Shown piece by piece: positions 10,079 to 20,583 of a DNA stretch of 64,000 nucleotides. Position numbers and translations under genes: made by a program. The notes under the pieces are model-generated. The model worked only from the letters and a program-made list of their open reading frames with translations, ran no database searches and was not told where the DNA came from. Source of the DNA: Lachnospiraceae bacterium. GTDB taxonomy: Bacteria > Bacillota > Clostridia > Lachnospirales > Lachnospiraceae. The stretch covers positions 62,001 to 126,000 of the forward strand of contig SVFH01000002.1 in NCBI GenBank assembly GCA_015056945.1. Reading direction: 5' to 3'. How positions within the stretch are numbered: the first letter of the stretch is position 1; every line of letters starts with the position of its first letter.

Positions 10079-12214
10079 TTATGCCAGTACCTGGAACACA
10101 ACCAGAAGCAGGTATACAATGGTCAAAACCAGACCGACACAGAACAACATCAGACCGTAGGATAAACTTCGACCGATAATCTGGCTGTTCTCTGCATATT
10201 CTTCCCAATGAATCGCGTACCAGTGATCAAACTTCTTGCGTATGGGTCTTTCACGTAAAATTGTATGATTCAGTAACCAGACAATATCCTGCGTCACCAC
10301 TGCCGCTGCATGTGTAAGAATATTTCCTTCCGGAAGCTCGTGCGGCAATTTGCTGTCCTTATACAATGTTTTACGTAAAAAGATTACCGAATAGTCTACC
10401 AAACAATCAAGCACTCTGCATATGATATGACTGATAAAAGGAATAAACTGTATAAAAATCGGACGATATACGAGGTTTTCCAAATCAAGCCACTCAGGCC
10501 AGTAATTGACATATACATTTCCGTCTTCTTTCTTCTCAACCGAGAACATTACAACCATCAGAAGATAAAGAAGAATACCGATTACAATGGAAGCAATGGA
10601 GCCTTTCATATTGTGGAAGGCGAAATAATGCACGGTATGTGCTGCTTCTACCCCAAACAGCCCCTGTCCGAAATTCATTACCGCATCTGCTGTCAGATTC
10701 GGCACAACGCCAATCACCGGAATCACAACCGCACTTCCGATTAATGCAATTGCGCCGGGGAGTTTTAAATACTTTTTCTGTGCATCATATTTTTCCTGCA
10801 CTTCTGCTTTATTATTTTTACAAATAAAAATCCAGATATAAAGCTTTAACATATATGCAAGCGTACAACCGCCCGCAATCAGAAACAGAGCTTCCACCCA
10901 GCCGGGGATGGAGGATACTTCAACAAGTCCTTCGTGAATAAGCGTTTTACCCACGTAACCGTTAAAGAAAGGAATACCTGCAATACCAAGAACACCGGTT
11001 AAAAAGCATCCGTGCAAAACAGGCTTTTTGCGACCATACCCTTTCAGGGCATTCAAATCAAGTGTATGCGTGTTCATATAAATGATACCTGCTGCCATGA
11101 AAAGCACAAGTTTTAAAATGGAATGATTTACCATGTAAATCAAAGTTCCTCTTGCCGCAAGCTCATTCTCCAAACCGGAAATCATAAATACGGCAACACC
11201 GACTAAAATGAAACCAATCTGGGAAAGTGACGAGCACGCAAGCACTCTCTTTAAATCAACGGAAGCAAGCGCAAGGATTGCACCGAGCAACATGGTAATC
11301 ACCGCAACCGTAAGAAGCGCATATCCAAACCATTCCACATGTGCAAGGATAGAAAAGCTAACCATCATAATGCCGAAGATACCGGTTTTGGTCAGCACAC
11401 CCGAAAGCAATGCGGAAGCCGGTGCCGGTGCCACGGGGTGGGCCTTCGGTAACCAGATATGCACGGGAAATGCACCCGCTTTCACGGCAAAACCAAAGAA
11501 AATACAGATTGCACCCGCAATTCCCTGTTTGCTTACTAAATTCTGTCCCGCTACAGGAATCAGTACTGTCTTTAACTCGTCAAAACGTAACGTTCCAAGC
11601 TCACTGTAAATCATGAAAAGTCCCATCAGCATAACCATACCGCCGATGACGGAAATGCCAAGATACGTTTCCGCCGCTTTCATGGAAGCCTTCTTCTCAT
11701 CATGCGCCACCCACACATAAGAGGTTAGTGACATGATTTCAAAGAAAATAAATGTTGTAAAGAAATCCGCTGATAAAAATACTCCCATTGTTGCGCCAAG
11801 CGTCAACAGAAGAAATGCATAGAAGCGGTTTCTGTTTCTGTATTTTTCAAAGTACTGCGGAGATAAAAGTGTTACCATCATCCACATAAAAGCAACCACA
11901 AGGGCATAAATACTGCGAAAACCATCCAAAGTAAAATGCAGCCCCATACCACAAATTTCAGGAAGCATGATTTTGAAATTCATAACTGCACCCAAGATTT
12001 CAAGTGATACGGCATAACCGCTTTCTTTCGCCATATCCGTAATAACAGCACCTGCATTTATTACGGTAAAAAGTGTAAGAGCAAATTCAATGATACTGAC
12101 CGCCACTGCAGTAATATCACGGCCTTTTTTACTTTTAAGCCCAATCAGATAGGAAATAAGCGCTCCTACCATCGGGAAGAAAATCAGAACCGGAACTAAA
12201 ATATTTGTACTCAT
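10079..12214 (-). CDS. Complex I ND5/MrpA-like proton-conducting membrane subunit
   Basis: Proton antiporter family motifs (WLPKAHPVAPAPASALLSG); long C-terminal extension; start at MSTNILVPVLIF 12214. Confidence 0.85.
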   Translation of the reverse strand: MSTNILVPVLIFFPMVGALISYLIGLKSKKGRDITAVAVSIIEFALTLFTVINAGAVITDMAKESGYAVSLEILGAVMNFKIMLPEICGMGLHFTLDGFRSIYALVVAFMWMMVTLLSPQYFEKYRNRNRFYAFLLLTLGATMGVFLSADFFTTFIFFEIMSLTSYVWVAHDEKKASMKAAETYLGISVIGGMVMLMGLFMIYSELGTLRFDELKTVLIPVAGQNLVSKQGIAGAICIFFGFAVKAGAFPVHIWLPKAHPVAPAPASALLSGVLTKTGIFGIMMVSFSILAHVEWFGYALLTVAVITMLLGAILALASVDLKRVLACSSLSQIGFILVGVAVFMISGLENELAARGTLIYMVNHSILKLVLFMAAGIIYMNTHTLDLNALKGYGRKKPVLHGCFLTGVLGIAGIPFFNGYVGKTLIHEGLVEVSSIPGWVEALFLIAGGCTLAYMLKLYIWIFICKNNKAEVQEKYDAQKKYLKLPGAIALIGSAVVIPVIGVVPNLTADAVMNFGQGLFGVEAAHTVHYFAFHNMKGSIASIVIGILLYLLMVVMFSVEKKEDGNVYVNYWPEWLDLENLVYRPIFIQFIPFISHIICRVLDCLVDYSVIFLRKTLYKDSKLPHELPEGNILTHAAAVVTQDIVWLLNHTILRERPIRKKFDHWYAIHWEEYAENSQIIGRSLSYGLMLFCVGLVLTIVYLLLVVFQVLA

Positions 12215-12227
12215 CTTTCTCCCCTCC

Positions 12228-13688
12228 TTACAATAATCCGGCCGCAATCTGCCCGAAGTATGAAACTATCGGCGCAGAGTACACTCCTAAAATAACACAA
12301 AACGCAGCAAAAAGATAAAGCGGAATCATCATTCTCCATGTCGGATCACTTCCCTTATCCTCGGCATTTCCTTCTTTAAAGAAGGCACGCACGGTAATTG
12401 TCATCATATAATTTGCCGTAAGTAATGCAGAAATCAGTAATGCGCCGACACCAATTGCACCGGCCACACCTCCATCGGCAATCGCAGCTTTTACCAAATG
12501 CCACTTACTTAAGAATCCTCCAAGCCCCGGAACACCCATTAAGGCAAGACCTGAAATGGTAAAGAGCGCAAATACCTGCGGCATTTTTTTGCCCATCCCG
12601 TCAAGCTGGTGTACGAAGGTCTTCTCGCTTTGCACAATCACGGCACCTGCGCAAAGGAAAGATAAAAGCTTCATAAATGCATGACAGATCATATGACACA
12701 GCGCACCGATTAAGCCAAGCGGAGACATAAGTGCCACACTAAATAAAATATAAGATAGGTTGCTGACCGTAGAATACGCCAGACGACGCTTCATATGAGT
12801 CTCTTTTATAGCTCTTGAACAACCGTACACAATCGTAAATACGGTAAAGCCGATAATCACATACTGTGCCCAGCTTCCTTTTAAGAAGTCAACACCGAAA
12901 CAATAATATGTCAGTCGCATTGTTGCAAATGCACCTGCCTTAACGACAGCAACAGCATGCAAAAGACCGGTAACAGGGGTCGGAGCAACGCCGGCCTGCG
13001 GGAGCCATTCGCTAAACGGGAACAATGCCGCCTTAACACCAAAGCCCATAAATGCCATTACGTAAACAAGCTTCAGAATATTTTCACGGTTTCCGATTAA
13101 TCCAAGATTCAACGTACCGCCGTATGCAAAATCCGTACTTCCGTATGAAATCATGAAAATTAATCCAATGAATGCAAAAGCCGCACCGCCGAGTGAATAA
13201 TATAGATACTTGCGGCTCGCAAGCACCGCCTCACGGCTTCCGCTATGCATCACAAGCGGCAGTGTAACCAGTGTAAGCATTTCATAGAAGCAATACATCG
13301 TTACAAGGTTTGCAGAGCTTGCAATACCAAGCGTTACACCATATGTCATTGTGAAAAACATAAAGAAGGAATGCTCTTTTCCCTCATGCTTCATATATTC
13401 AAAAGCATAAAGCGTAACAAACGGCCACAAAAATGCAACCATCGCACAGAACACACTTCCAAGCCCGTCAAGTCGTAACGACAGACTCAAATCTCCGGAA
13501 AAACGAACCAAATCATAGGTAACTCCCATTTTGTTAAAAAGCAGATACGCTACCAATATACTGGTTATAATTACAACACACTCCGTATAAATGTGCATCA
13601 ATTTCAATTTTTTAAAAGGTAAAACCGGTATCAGCACGCCACCAATAATGGGGAGCAATACGGTTAACGGTATTAAAATGTCAGACAT
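12228..13688 (-). CDS. Complex I ND4/MrpD-like proton-conducting membrane subunit
   Basis: FSEWLPQAGVAPTPVTGLLHAVAVVKAG; multi-pass. Confidence 0.85.
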   Translation of the reverse strand: MSDILIPLTVLLPIIGGVLIPVLPFKKLKLMHIYTECVVIITSILVAYLLFNKMGVTYDLVRFSGDLSLSLRLDGLGSVFCAMVAFLWPFVTLYAFEYMKHEGKEHSFFMFFTMTYGVTLGIASSANLVTMYCFYEMLTLVTLPLVMHSGSREAVLASRKYLYYSLGGAAFAFIGLIFMISYGSTDFAYGGTLNLGLIGNRENILKLVYVMAFMGFGVKAALFPFSEWLPQAGVAPTPVTGLLHAVAVVKAGAFATMRLTYYCFGVDFLKGSWAQYVIIGFTVFTIVYGCSRAIKETHMKRRLAYSTVSNLSYILFSVALMSPLGLIGALCHMICHAFMKLLSFLCAGAVIVQSEKTFVHQLDGMGKKMPQVFALFTISGLALMGVPGLGGFLSKWHLVKAAIADGGVAGAIGVGALLISALLTANYMMTITVRAFFKEGNAEDKGSDPTWRMMIPLYLFAAFCVILGVYSAPIVSYFGQIAAGLL

Positions 13689-13702
13689 ATCAAATCCCCT
13701 TT

Positions 13703-15202
13703 CTAGTGAAATATTACTGCCGGAATCCATTCAATCAAATCAAGAATCACATCCGGGAAAATACCGCCTAAAACACTCAGAAGCACCAATATCACCATCG
13801 GAACCCACATCCAGGGAGAAGCCTCCTTGCGAGGGTTTGCTTCATAATCAAAATCATCTCCCGGGAAAAATCCATTAATTGTAATCGGTAACAGATAACC
13901 TGCAGTAAGCAACGCACTGGCAAGTAACATTACCGGTCCCACATAACCGATTGCACCGACGCCTGCGGTAAGCGCACCTGTTGCAAGATACCATTTGCTT
14001 AAGAAACCGCCTGTGGGCGGAATACCGATTAAACCTAGAGATGCCACAGTAAACACAAGCAGTGTAACCGGCATCTTTTTACCGATTCCGCGTAACTCAT
14101 CCACATTTTCACACCCTGTTTCATGGATAATGGCTCCTGCACAAAGGAAGAGTACAATCTTAATAAATGCATGGAACACAACATGTAAAAGGGAGCCTGT
14201 TAAAGCCACCGGATTTAAAAGCGCAATTCCGAATAAAATATAGGACAACTGGCTGACCGTGGAATATGCCAGTCTCTTTTTCAATACTTTTTCCTTATAA
14301 GCAAGAAGTGAACCCATAAATACAGTTACCAGAGTCAGAATCATCCAGACCAGCTGTACCCAGGTACCGCTTAAAAACTCCGGTCCTACAATATAAAATA
14401 CAACTCTGATAATCGCAAGAACACCTGCTTTGACAATTACACCGGAAAGCACTGCAGACGCAGGCGCGGGTGCAACCGGATGCGCCGTGGGTAACCATGC
14501 ATGTAACGGAAACATACCTGCTTTAACGCCGAAGCCTAAAAGAGCAAGAAAAATTGCCGTCAATACAAATCCGGGATGTTCTGCCACCAGATTCATATCC
14601 AGTGTACCGCCCGCCTTGAACGCGATACTTGTTGTATTCTGATACAAAACATAGATACCAAATAATCCCATATACGCACCGCAAAGCGAATAAAAAAGAT
14701 ACTTCAGCGCTGCCATCAATGACTCATGCGTACGAGTCTGTAATACAAGCGGAAATGAAAGCAGGGTTACAAGTTCAAAAAACAAATACATGGTAAGCAG
14801 ATTTCCTGCGAAATCAAGCCCCTGCAGTACGGCATAGGTCAAAATATAAAATCCGTAATATGTCTTCTCCCCCTTCATATAGCGGAAGGAAAAAGCACCT
14901 GCTGCCAAGAAACCGATTGTTGTAACTATACTGAACAGCATACCTGCCTCATCAATGACAAACACTACCGGAATCCCGTCAAGCAATTCAAATAATACAA
15001 CCGGATTTTGGGCAATACCGCTTGCCATTGCCCAGATATTTGCTCCGGCAGATAAAAGCATTCCCACAGCAAACAATGTATGTATTTTGGCAAAAGGATG
15101 TTTCGCTCCCTCCTTCCCCGCAAGCATCTTTTGCGGCAGGCAAAACAGGAGCAACCCCATAAACAGGGGAACCATTATTGGTAAAAGAATCAAATATTTC
15201 AT
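13703..15202 (-). CDS. Complex I ND5/MrpD-like proton-conducting membrane subunit
   Basis: LHAWLPTAHPVAPAPASAVLSGVIVKAG; multi-pass. Confidence 0.85.
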   Translation of the reverse strand: MKYLILLPIMVPLFMGLLLFCLPQKMLAGKEGAKHPFAKIHTLFAVGMLLSAGANIWAMASGIAQNPVVLFELLDGIPVVFVIDEAGMLFSIVTTIGFLAAGAFSFRYMKGEKTYYGFYILTYAVLQGLDFAGNLLTMYLFFELVTLLSFPLVLQTRTHESLMAALKYLFYSLCGAYMGLFGIYVLYQNTTSIAFKAGGTLDMNLVAEHPGFVLTAIFLALLGFGVKAGMFPLHAWLPTAHPVAPAPASAVLSGVIVKAGVLAIIRVVFYIVGPEFLSGTWVQLVWMILTLVTVFMGSLLAYKEKVLKKRLAYSTVSQLSYILFGIALLNPVALTGSLLHVVFHAFIKIVLFLCAGAIIHETGCENVDELRGIGKKMPVTLLVFTVASLGLIGIPPTGGFLSKWYLATGALTAGVGAIGYVGPVMLLASALLTAGYLLPITINGFFPGDDFDYEANPRKEASPWMWVPMVILVLLSVLGGIFPDVILDLIEWIPAVIFH

Positions 15203-15261
15203 GTTGCTTCTCTCTTTTCTCATCAATTGCGGATTACCTTAAAAGCAATCCTGATTTTCGG

Positions 15262-16752
15262 CTACTCGAACATTACAAGTCCATATTCCACAAGATTCAA
15301 AATCGGCTCAGACGCAAGACCAAGCACCAGATTCAATACGATAAACATCGTAATGGAAATCGCATAATTAGGATGTTTCAACTCATTAATTGTCGAATAT
15401 TCCGTTTCTTCCTTGGTGTAAATACGAATTACCGTCTTCATGAAATAAATCGCATTCAGAACAGTACTGATTGCAAGGACAATCAACGTCGGAAGCATCT
15501 TACCTTCGTTGATTACAGCTGCCTGACCGAACAAAAGCTTACTGACGAAGCCGGAAAAAGCAGGAATACCAACCATGGAAAGCGCACCGACCGTAAATCC
15601 GACGCCGGCAAGAACATTTCGGTATCCGGCCCCCGTTAGGTCAATGAATCGCTTGCTTCCTCCGGAAACATCCCGCAATCCCATTGCAGAAACGAACAAA
15701 AGTGCTTTGGTTGCAGCATGAGATAAAATATGGAAAATGGCCGCTACCATACCTTCTCTGGTTCCGAGACCGAAGCCCATGTAGATATATCCGATTTGTG
15801 CAACGGACGAAAAGGCAATCATACGCATGATATCGTTTTCCCAGATTGCATTTAAGGAACCCATAATCATTCCCAAAAGTCCGAATACAAAAATGATATT
15901 GATGATTTTACTGTCATGGAACTGGGTAAATCCGATGACACGGAAAATAATCTTAATAACAAGGAAAATATATCCCTTTGATACCAAACTCGAAAGCATT
16001 GCCGAAGAGGAAATCGTGGAATAACCGTATGCATCCGGCAACCATGAGTGGAACGGATACAACGCACTCTTAATCGCAAGACCGGTTGTAAGCAGAGCAA
16101 TTGCAATCACCAGCGGCACCGTATAGGTACCGTCTGCCACGATTTTAACCACTTCCTGATAAATACTGGTCATCAAAAGATTACCCGTGATATCGTAAAG
16201 AATGCAGATACCAATCAGGAACAGTGATGAACCGAGAAGACTCATAATCATATAACGGATTGCAGCTTCGATGGTTCGGCCATTCTGCACTACCATAATC
16301 AGTCCGCAGGCGGAAATCGTATTGATTTCCACGAATACGTATGCCGTAAAAAGGTCGTTTGTATAAACCAGTGCCAAAAGAGAACTCAGCAAAAGGTTTG
16401 TCATAATATAGTACAGACTGTGACGGCTCGGCTCCACATCAATATAAAAATGTCTCCGGCCGCCAAGAAGCGACAACAGCATAATCACGCAGAAAAATAA
16501 CGCCATTATGGCTTCAAGCACACCTGCTCTGATTTCGTTACCCCACGGAGCACTAAAACGTCCCATTGTGTAAACGAAACTGTCTCCCAGCTGATAGGTA
16601 TATACAAGCACACAGCCGGACAATATCATAATTACAATAATCACAATCAGATTCAGCCACTTCGCCCATTTTCCTTTTAAGGCAGAAGAAACAATTGCTG
16701 CCATCATCGCAAGGACAATGGAAAGGGCGGGAAAATTACGAATAAATTCCAT
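15262..16752 (-). CDS. MrpD/NuoN-like proton-conducting membrane subunit
   Basis: FHSWLPDAYGYSTISSSAMLSSLVSKGY; multi-pass. Confidence 0.85.
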   Translation of the reverse strand: MEFIRNFPALSIVLAMMAAIVSSALKGKWAKWLNLIVIIVIMILSGCVLVYTYQLGDSFVYTMGRFSAPWGNEIRAGVLEAIMALFFCVIMLLSLLGGRRHFYIDVEPSRHSLYYIMTNLLLSSLLALVYTNDLFTAYVFVEINTISACGLIMVVQNGRTIEAAIRYMIMSLLGSSLFLIGICILYDITGNLLMTSIYQEVVKIVADGTYTVPLVIAIALLTTGLAIKSALYPFHSWLPDAYGYSTISSSAMLSSLVSKGYIFLVIKIIFRVIGFTQFHDSKIINIIFVFGLLGMIMGSLNAIWENDIMRMIAFSSVAQIGYIYMGFGLGTREGMVAAIFHILSHAATKALLFVSAMGLRDVSGGSKRFIDLTGAGYRNVLAGVGFTVGALSMVGIPAFSGFVSKLLFGQAAVINEGKMLPTLIVLAISTVLNAIYFMKTVIRIYTKEETEYSTINELKHPNYAISITMFIVLNLVLGLASEPILNLVEYGLVMFE

Positions 16753-16754
16753 TC

Positions 16755-17129
16755 CTATAATCCCTCCTTACGCAACTGAGTTGATACCTCATCCAGATTC
16801 AGGGTATGGTATCTTTGGTACATACGAATCGTCAAGGATAAAAGAAGCGCCGTTACAGATACGGAAACAACGATACCCGTCAGTACCAGACCACTGGGAA
16901 TCGGGTTGATATACATTTCTGCATCCGTGATGCCATCCTTAATAATCGGTGCGAAACGCCCGTCAATATATCCTTTTACCGCAAGGAAAAAGTAAATTGC
17001 GGTATCCATAATATTCAAACCGATGATTTTTTTAATCATGTTTTGCTGTAGAAGAAGATTGGTAAAACCGATACCGAAAATAATCATCGCAATCTCTTCG
17101 CCGTAATTCGCTATAAAATTCGGACCCAT
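16755..17129 (-). CDS. MrpC/NuoK-like subunit
   Basis: GFTNLLLQQNMIKKIIGLNIMDTAIYFF, DALVLTGIVVSVSVTA-like segment; start MGPNFIANY at 17129. Confidence 0.8.
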   Translation of the reverse strand: MGPNFIANYGEEIAMIIFGIGFTNLLLQQNMIKKIIGLNIMDTAIYFFLAVKGYIDGRFAPIIKDGITDAEMYINPIPSGLVLTGIVVSVSVTALLLSLTIRMYQRYHTLNLDEVSTQLRKEGL

Positions 17130-17130
17130 T

Positions 17131-18084
17131 TTATAATCCTCCTCTCTTAAACAATGCATAGAATGAATAGATGGTACAAGCAACCTCGGAACCAACAAAA
17201 AGGTTAATGTAAAAAATCATTCCGGCGCTGATGATATTGCCGACAGTACCCATGGGAATTAAATTCTCAATACCGTTTGCACCTGTATAGAAATGATAGG
17301 TCATAATGCAGCCATAGAGAATCAAAGCCGTTACCTTAATGCATTTATATACATGCTCATTGAAAAACCTACGTATTTTCTTTTCGCCGAATGCACTCGA
17401 ATACAGAATCAGACCGGAACCGATAATAGCACCGCCCGAGAAACCGCCACCCGGTGATAAATGACCGTTTACAATAACATAAAAACCAAAAATCATGAGA
17501 ATCGGCACCAAAAGATTCGCAATGGTCTGCAAAATCAAGTCATCCTTTGGCTCAAAATCAGGGGTTTCATTCGCGCGTAGCTTCTCTTCGCTCATCATCA
17601 GAAGAATCATAACACAGCTTGATGCAATGAAAAGAACGCAGGTTTCACCAAAGGTATCAAAGCCTCGGTAATTGAGAATCATACCGGTAACCGTATTTAC
17701 AACACCGGTTTCTTCCATACCCTTTTCAACGTATCTTTTCATGGTATCATTGTTAGTCGGATTGGATGCATTTCCTACTTCAGGAAGATAGGATGCACAT
17801 AAGATTAACGCCGCGATAACAACCACGCACAGAATAATTGCACTTATTTTATAGAATACACGGAAAAATTTCTGCTCTTTATTCTTTTCCATGTCATAAA
17901 TCTTATCATGGAGTTTCTCGTGGTCAATCACACGTTCTACCGCTGCTACTTTTGACTCCCTAAATTCCTTCTGCTCCTTCATCTCGAGGGTTCCGACATA
18001 CGGATCTTTCTTCCCCTCCAGCCAGGACCAAAAACGGAAGGCAGCTGTTTTTTCATAGTCTTTCTGAGGTCTTAATTTACTCAT
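17131..18084 (-). CDS. MrpB/MnhB-domain membrane protein with N-terminal extension
   Basis: HLSPGGGFSGGAIIGSGLILY MnhB motif; preceding RGFDTFGETCVLFIASSCVMILL segment. Confidence 0.85.
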   Translation of the reverse strand: MSKLRPQKDYEKTAAFRFWSWLEGKKDPYVGTLEMKEQKEFRESKVAAVERVIDHEKLHDKIYDMEKNKEQKFFRVFYKISAIILCVVVIAALILCASYLPEVGNASNPTNNDTMKRYVEKGMEETGVVNTVTGMILNYRGFDTFGETCVLFIASSCVMILLMMSEEKLRANETPDFEPKDDLILQTIANLLVPILMIFGFYVIVNGHLSPGGGFSGGAIIGSGLILYSSAFGEKKIRRFFNEHVYKCIKVTALILYGCIMTYHFYTGANGIENLIPMGTVGNIISAGMIFYINLFVGSEVACTIYSFYALFKRGGL

Positions 18085-18385
18085 CCTTCTCTGCCTCCTC
18101 TTCTTTTACCGGTGAAATATTTTCAGGCTGTTCCTTTTTCACCATTTTATCGATAACATTAATCTTCTTCAGTGTTACAAAGAATAAAACACTGGTAATA
18201 CCAGCACCTACGGCTGCCTCGGTAATCGCAAGGTCGGGAGACTCAAGTAAAATCCACAGAATAGCCATAACGGTACTGTAAGACATAAAAATAATGACAC
18301 TGTTTAAAAGGTTCTTTGAAAAGCTTACTGCAATTGCACAGAACACAAGGAAAAGTAACAGGATAAACATAATAATATCGTGCAT
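18077..18385 (-). CDS. DUF4040/MbhD-like Mrp subunit
   Basis: SPDLAITEAAVGAGITSVLFFVTLKK; start MHDIIMFILLL at 18385. Confidence 0.8.
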   Translation of the reverse strand: MHDIIMFILLLFLVFCAIAVSFSKNLLNSVIIFMSYSTVMAILWILLESPDLAITEAAVGAGITSVLFFVTLKKINVIDKMVKKEQPENISPVKEEEAEKDE

Positions 18386-18386
18386 C

Positions 18387-18746
18387 TTATTTCTCCTCCT
18401 TTTCTTCTGCTTCCAACGCAGCAAGTGTCTTGCTCTCGTATTCTCCCGCTTCCGGATTGGTCGTTGCCTCAAGCTGGGCAATCAAATGGGAAGACACCGG
18501 AGAAGCACACCACAAAAAAACAACCACGAGGAAAAGCTTTACGCTTGTGAAATTCATTCCGTTCATAATAATCAGACCGATAATTGCCGCAGCAAGACCT
18601 AAAGTATCTCCCATAGCTGCCGCATGCATACGGTTTAATACATAGCGAAATCTGTAAACACCGTAAATTTCCATAATGAACGTAGCAAGGCCTAATACAA
18701 TCAATGCAGCACCTAAAATAAAACGAATCCATTCTAAAACCGGCAT
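18387..18746 (-). CDS. mrpG: MrpG-like cation/proton antiporter subunit
   Basis: YRFRYVLNRMHAAAMGDTLGLAAAIIGL and CASPVSSHLIAQLE. Confidence 0.85.
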   Translation of the reverse strand: MPVLEWIRFILGAALIVLGLATFIMEIYGVYRFRYVLNRMHAAAMGDTLGLAAAIIGLIIMNGMNFTSVKLFLVVVFLWCASPVSSHLIAQLEATTNPEAGEYESKTLAALEAEEKEEK

Positions 18747-19174
18747 TACGCTTCGCCTCCTTCCTCTTTTTCTTCCGGCATCACAACGCCGAATTCACTC
18801 AAATCACGCTCGGGAAAAAGCTTCTGCTCTTCTAACAAAGCGTCCAGCTCTTCTATACTAAGTTCTGTCTTTTCTACCTTTGCCTGCTTATAAGCGCCTG
18901 TATAAATTTTGGTCAGAACAATAACAGCAAGGAAGCTAATCATCGCATAAATCAAACAAATATCTGCAAGATAACCTTCCGTCATAACCGAAAGAACTGC
19001 TACCACAACAATAATCATGGTTCCGATCATATTTACCGCAACGACACGGTCAGCAAGACGCGGTCCGATTATCGCACGTAAAAGACAAAGTGCTGCGAGA
19101 ACGGCAATCACAAGAATGGTCACCGAAAAAAAGATTGTATATGCACTTTCCAGTGCTGCAATTCCGCTATTCAT
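18746..19174 (-). CDS. mrpF: MrpF-like cation/proton antiporter subunit
   Basis: RAIIGPRLADRVVAVNMIGTMII motif. Confidence 0.85.
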   Translation of the reverse strand: MNSGIAALESAYTIFFSVTILVIAVLAALCLLRAIIGPRLADRVVAVNMIGTMIIVVVAVLSVMTEGYLADICLIYAMISFLAVIVLTKIYTGAYKQAKVEKTELSIEELDALLEEQKLFPERDLSEFGVVMPEEKEEGGEA

Positions 19175-19643
19175 TGTGCGCCTCCTTCTCTTCCATTTTT
19201 TTCAATAAATGTACAAACACCGAATCATCCAAGTCTGTTGCCAATTCTTTATCCAGACAATGCACGGTAAAAATATCATCCTCCATAGAAACCGTAATGG
19301 TTCCCGGCGTCAGTGTAATGGAATTGGCAAGAATCACATTCAGAAATTTACTCTTTATAGGTGACTGAAAGGTTACCAGCACCGGTTCAAGTTCATAACG
19401 TGAAGTACTAATCAGCTTTGCCACACCCCAGTTTGCCTTCAGAATTTCAATCAGAAGTACAACAACATAACAAAGCAAAGCCCACGCATTTCTGAACAGC
19501 TTCAATTCCTTTTTCACACTGTAATCCATGAATTTGCAGATAAAAAGGAACATCGCAACAGAAATCACAACACCAAACAACGCAATTTCCAACGTGATTT
19601 TACCGTTTAAAATAATCCAGATTGCAAAAAATATCAGTAACAT
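19167..19643 (-). CDS. mrpE: MrpE-like cation/proton antiporter subunit
   Basis: LANSITLTPGTITVSMEDDIFTVHCLD motif. Confidence 0.88.
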   Translation of the reverse strand: MLLIFFAIWIILNGKITLEIALFGVVISVAMFLFICKFMDYSVKKELKLFRNAWALLCYVVVLLIEILKANWGVAKLISTSRYELEPVLVTFQSPIKSKFLNVILANSITLTPGTITVSMEDDIFTVHCLDKELATDLDDSVFVHLLKKMEEKEAHNE

Positions 19644-19657
19644 ACTGCCTCCTTGCC

Positions 19658-20296
19658 CTAACGGGAAATAATATACTTATAAATAGGGTTTCCCATGGCA
19701 GAAAATTTCTCTTCATATTCCGTCATGACGTTTCCCTGCATCATCGCTTCATCTTTGTGTAAATCATATGTAACGGCATCTATATGCCAGCCGGCTTCAG
19801 GAACCTCTTCCAAGGCAAAATCAAACAACATTTTATTGTCTGTCTTAAATTCAATGACTCCATCCTTCTTCAGACACTCATTGTAACGAGCCAGAAATTC
19901 ACGGCTTTCCAGACGACGTTTCGCATGTCGGTCCTTCGGCCACGGGTCTGAGAAATTCAGATAAATCCTATCCACTTCTTCCGGTGCGAATACTTCACAA
20001 ATCTCTTCTGCGTCCATACGAATGAATACAATATTAGGTAATTCTTCTGCCTCCATCTTCTGAATGGCACGAAGCAATACCGTGGAATACTTTTCAATAC
20101 CTACATAATTCACATCGGGATTTTCTTTCGCAAGCTGCATGATAAATCTGCCCTTACCCATTCCTATTTCAATCCGGAGCGGATTCTCATTCCCAAACAC
20201 TTCTTTCCATCTACCTTTTTGTTCTTTCGGCTCATGAATCACAAACCTGCTGTCTGCAATATATTCCCTTGAACCGGTAACATTTCTAAGACGCAT
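19658..20296 (-). CDS. trmB: tRNA (guanosine(46)-N7)-methyltransferase
   Basis: RIEIGMGKGRFIMQLA and LNFSDPWPKDRHAKRRL. Confidence 0.95.
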   Translation of the reverse strand: MRLRNVTGSREYIADSRFVIHEPKEQKGRWKEVFGNENPLRIEIGMGKGRFIMQLAKENPDVNYVGIEKYSTVLLRAIQKMEAEELPNIVFIRMDAEEICEVFAPEEVDRIYLNFSDPWPKDRHAKRRLESREFLARYNECLKKDGVIEFKTDNKMLFDFALEEVPEAGWHIDAVTYDLHKDEAMMQGNVMTEYEEKFSAMGNPIYKYIISR

Positions 20297-20583
20297 ATGT
20301 ACCCTCGCTGTTATCGTTTATTCTATAGATATACTCTTATCTATAAGTTATTTCTGTTCAAACCGCGTCTATTGTACACCTTTTTTTCACAATTGCAAAG
20401 AAAAAATACGAAAAAGACTTATTTTTACTCTTTCTTTACATATTTTTCTCATCGAATCCTTAACTATGTCTTTATTGATATATGTTTTAATAAACTACAT
20501 TCAATTTTTTTTGCATTAAGTGTTTGGTTTTTTTATAAAATAGTGTATGATAAGACTTGATTAAATATTGAGGTGTTTCATTT

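Noticed and set aside
10079-19643. Complete complex I or membrane-bound hydrogenase operon
   Set aside because: Only Mrp-type and antiporter-type membrane subunits are present; no Fe-S, flavin or NiFe subunits.
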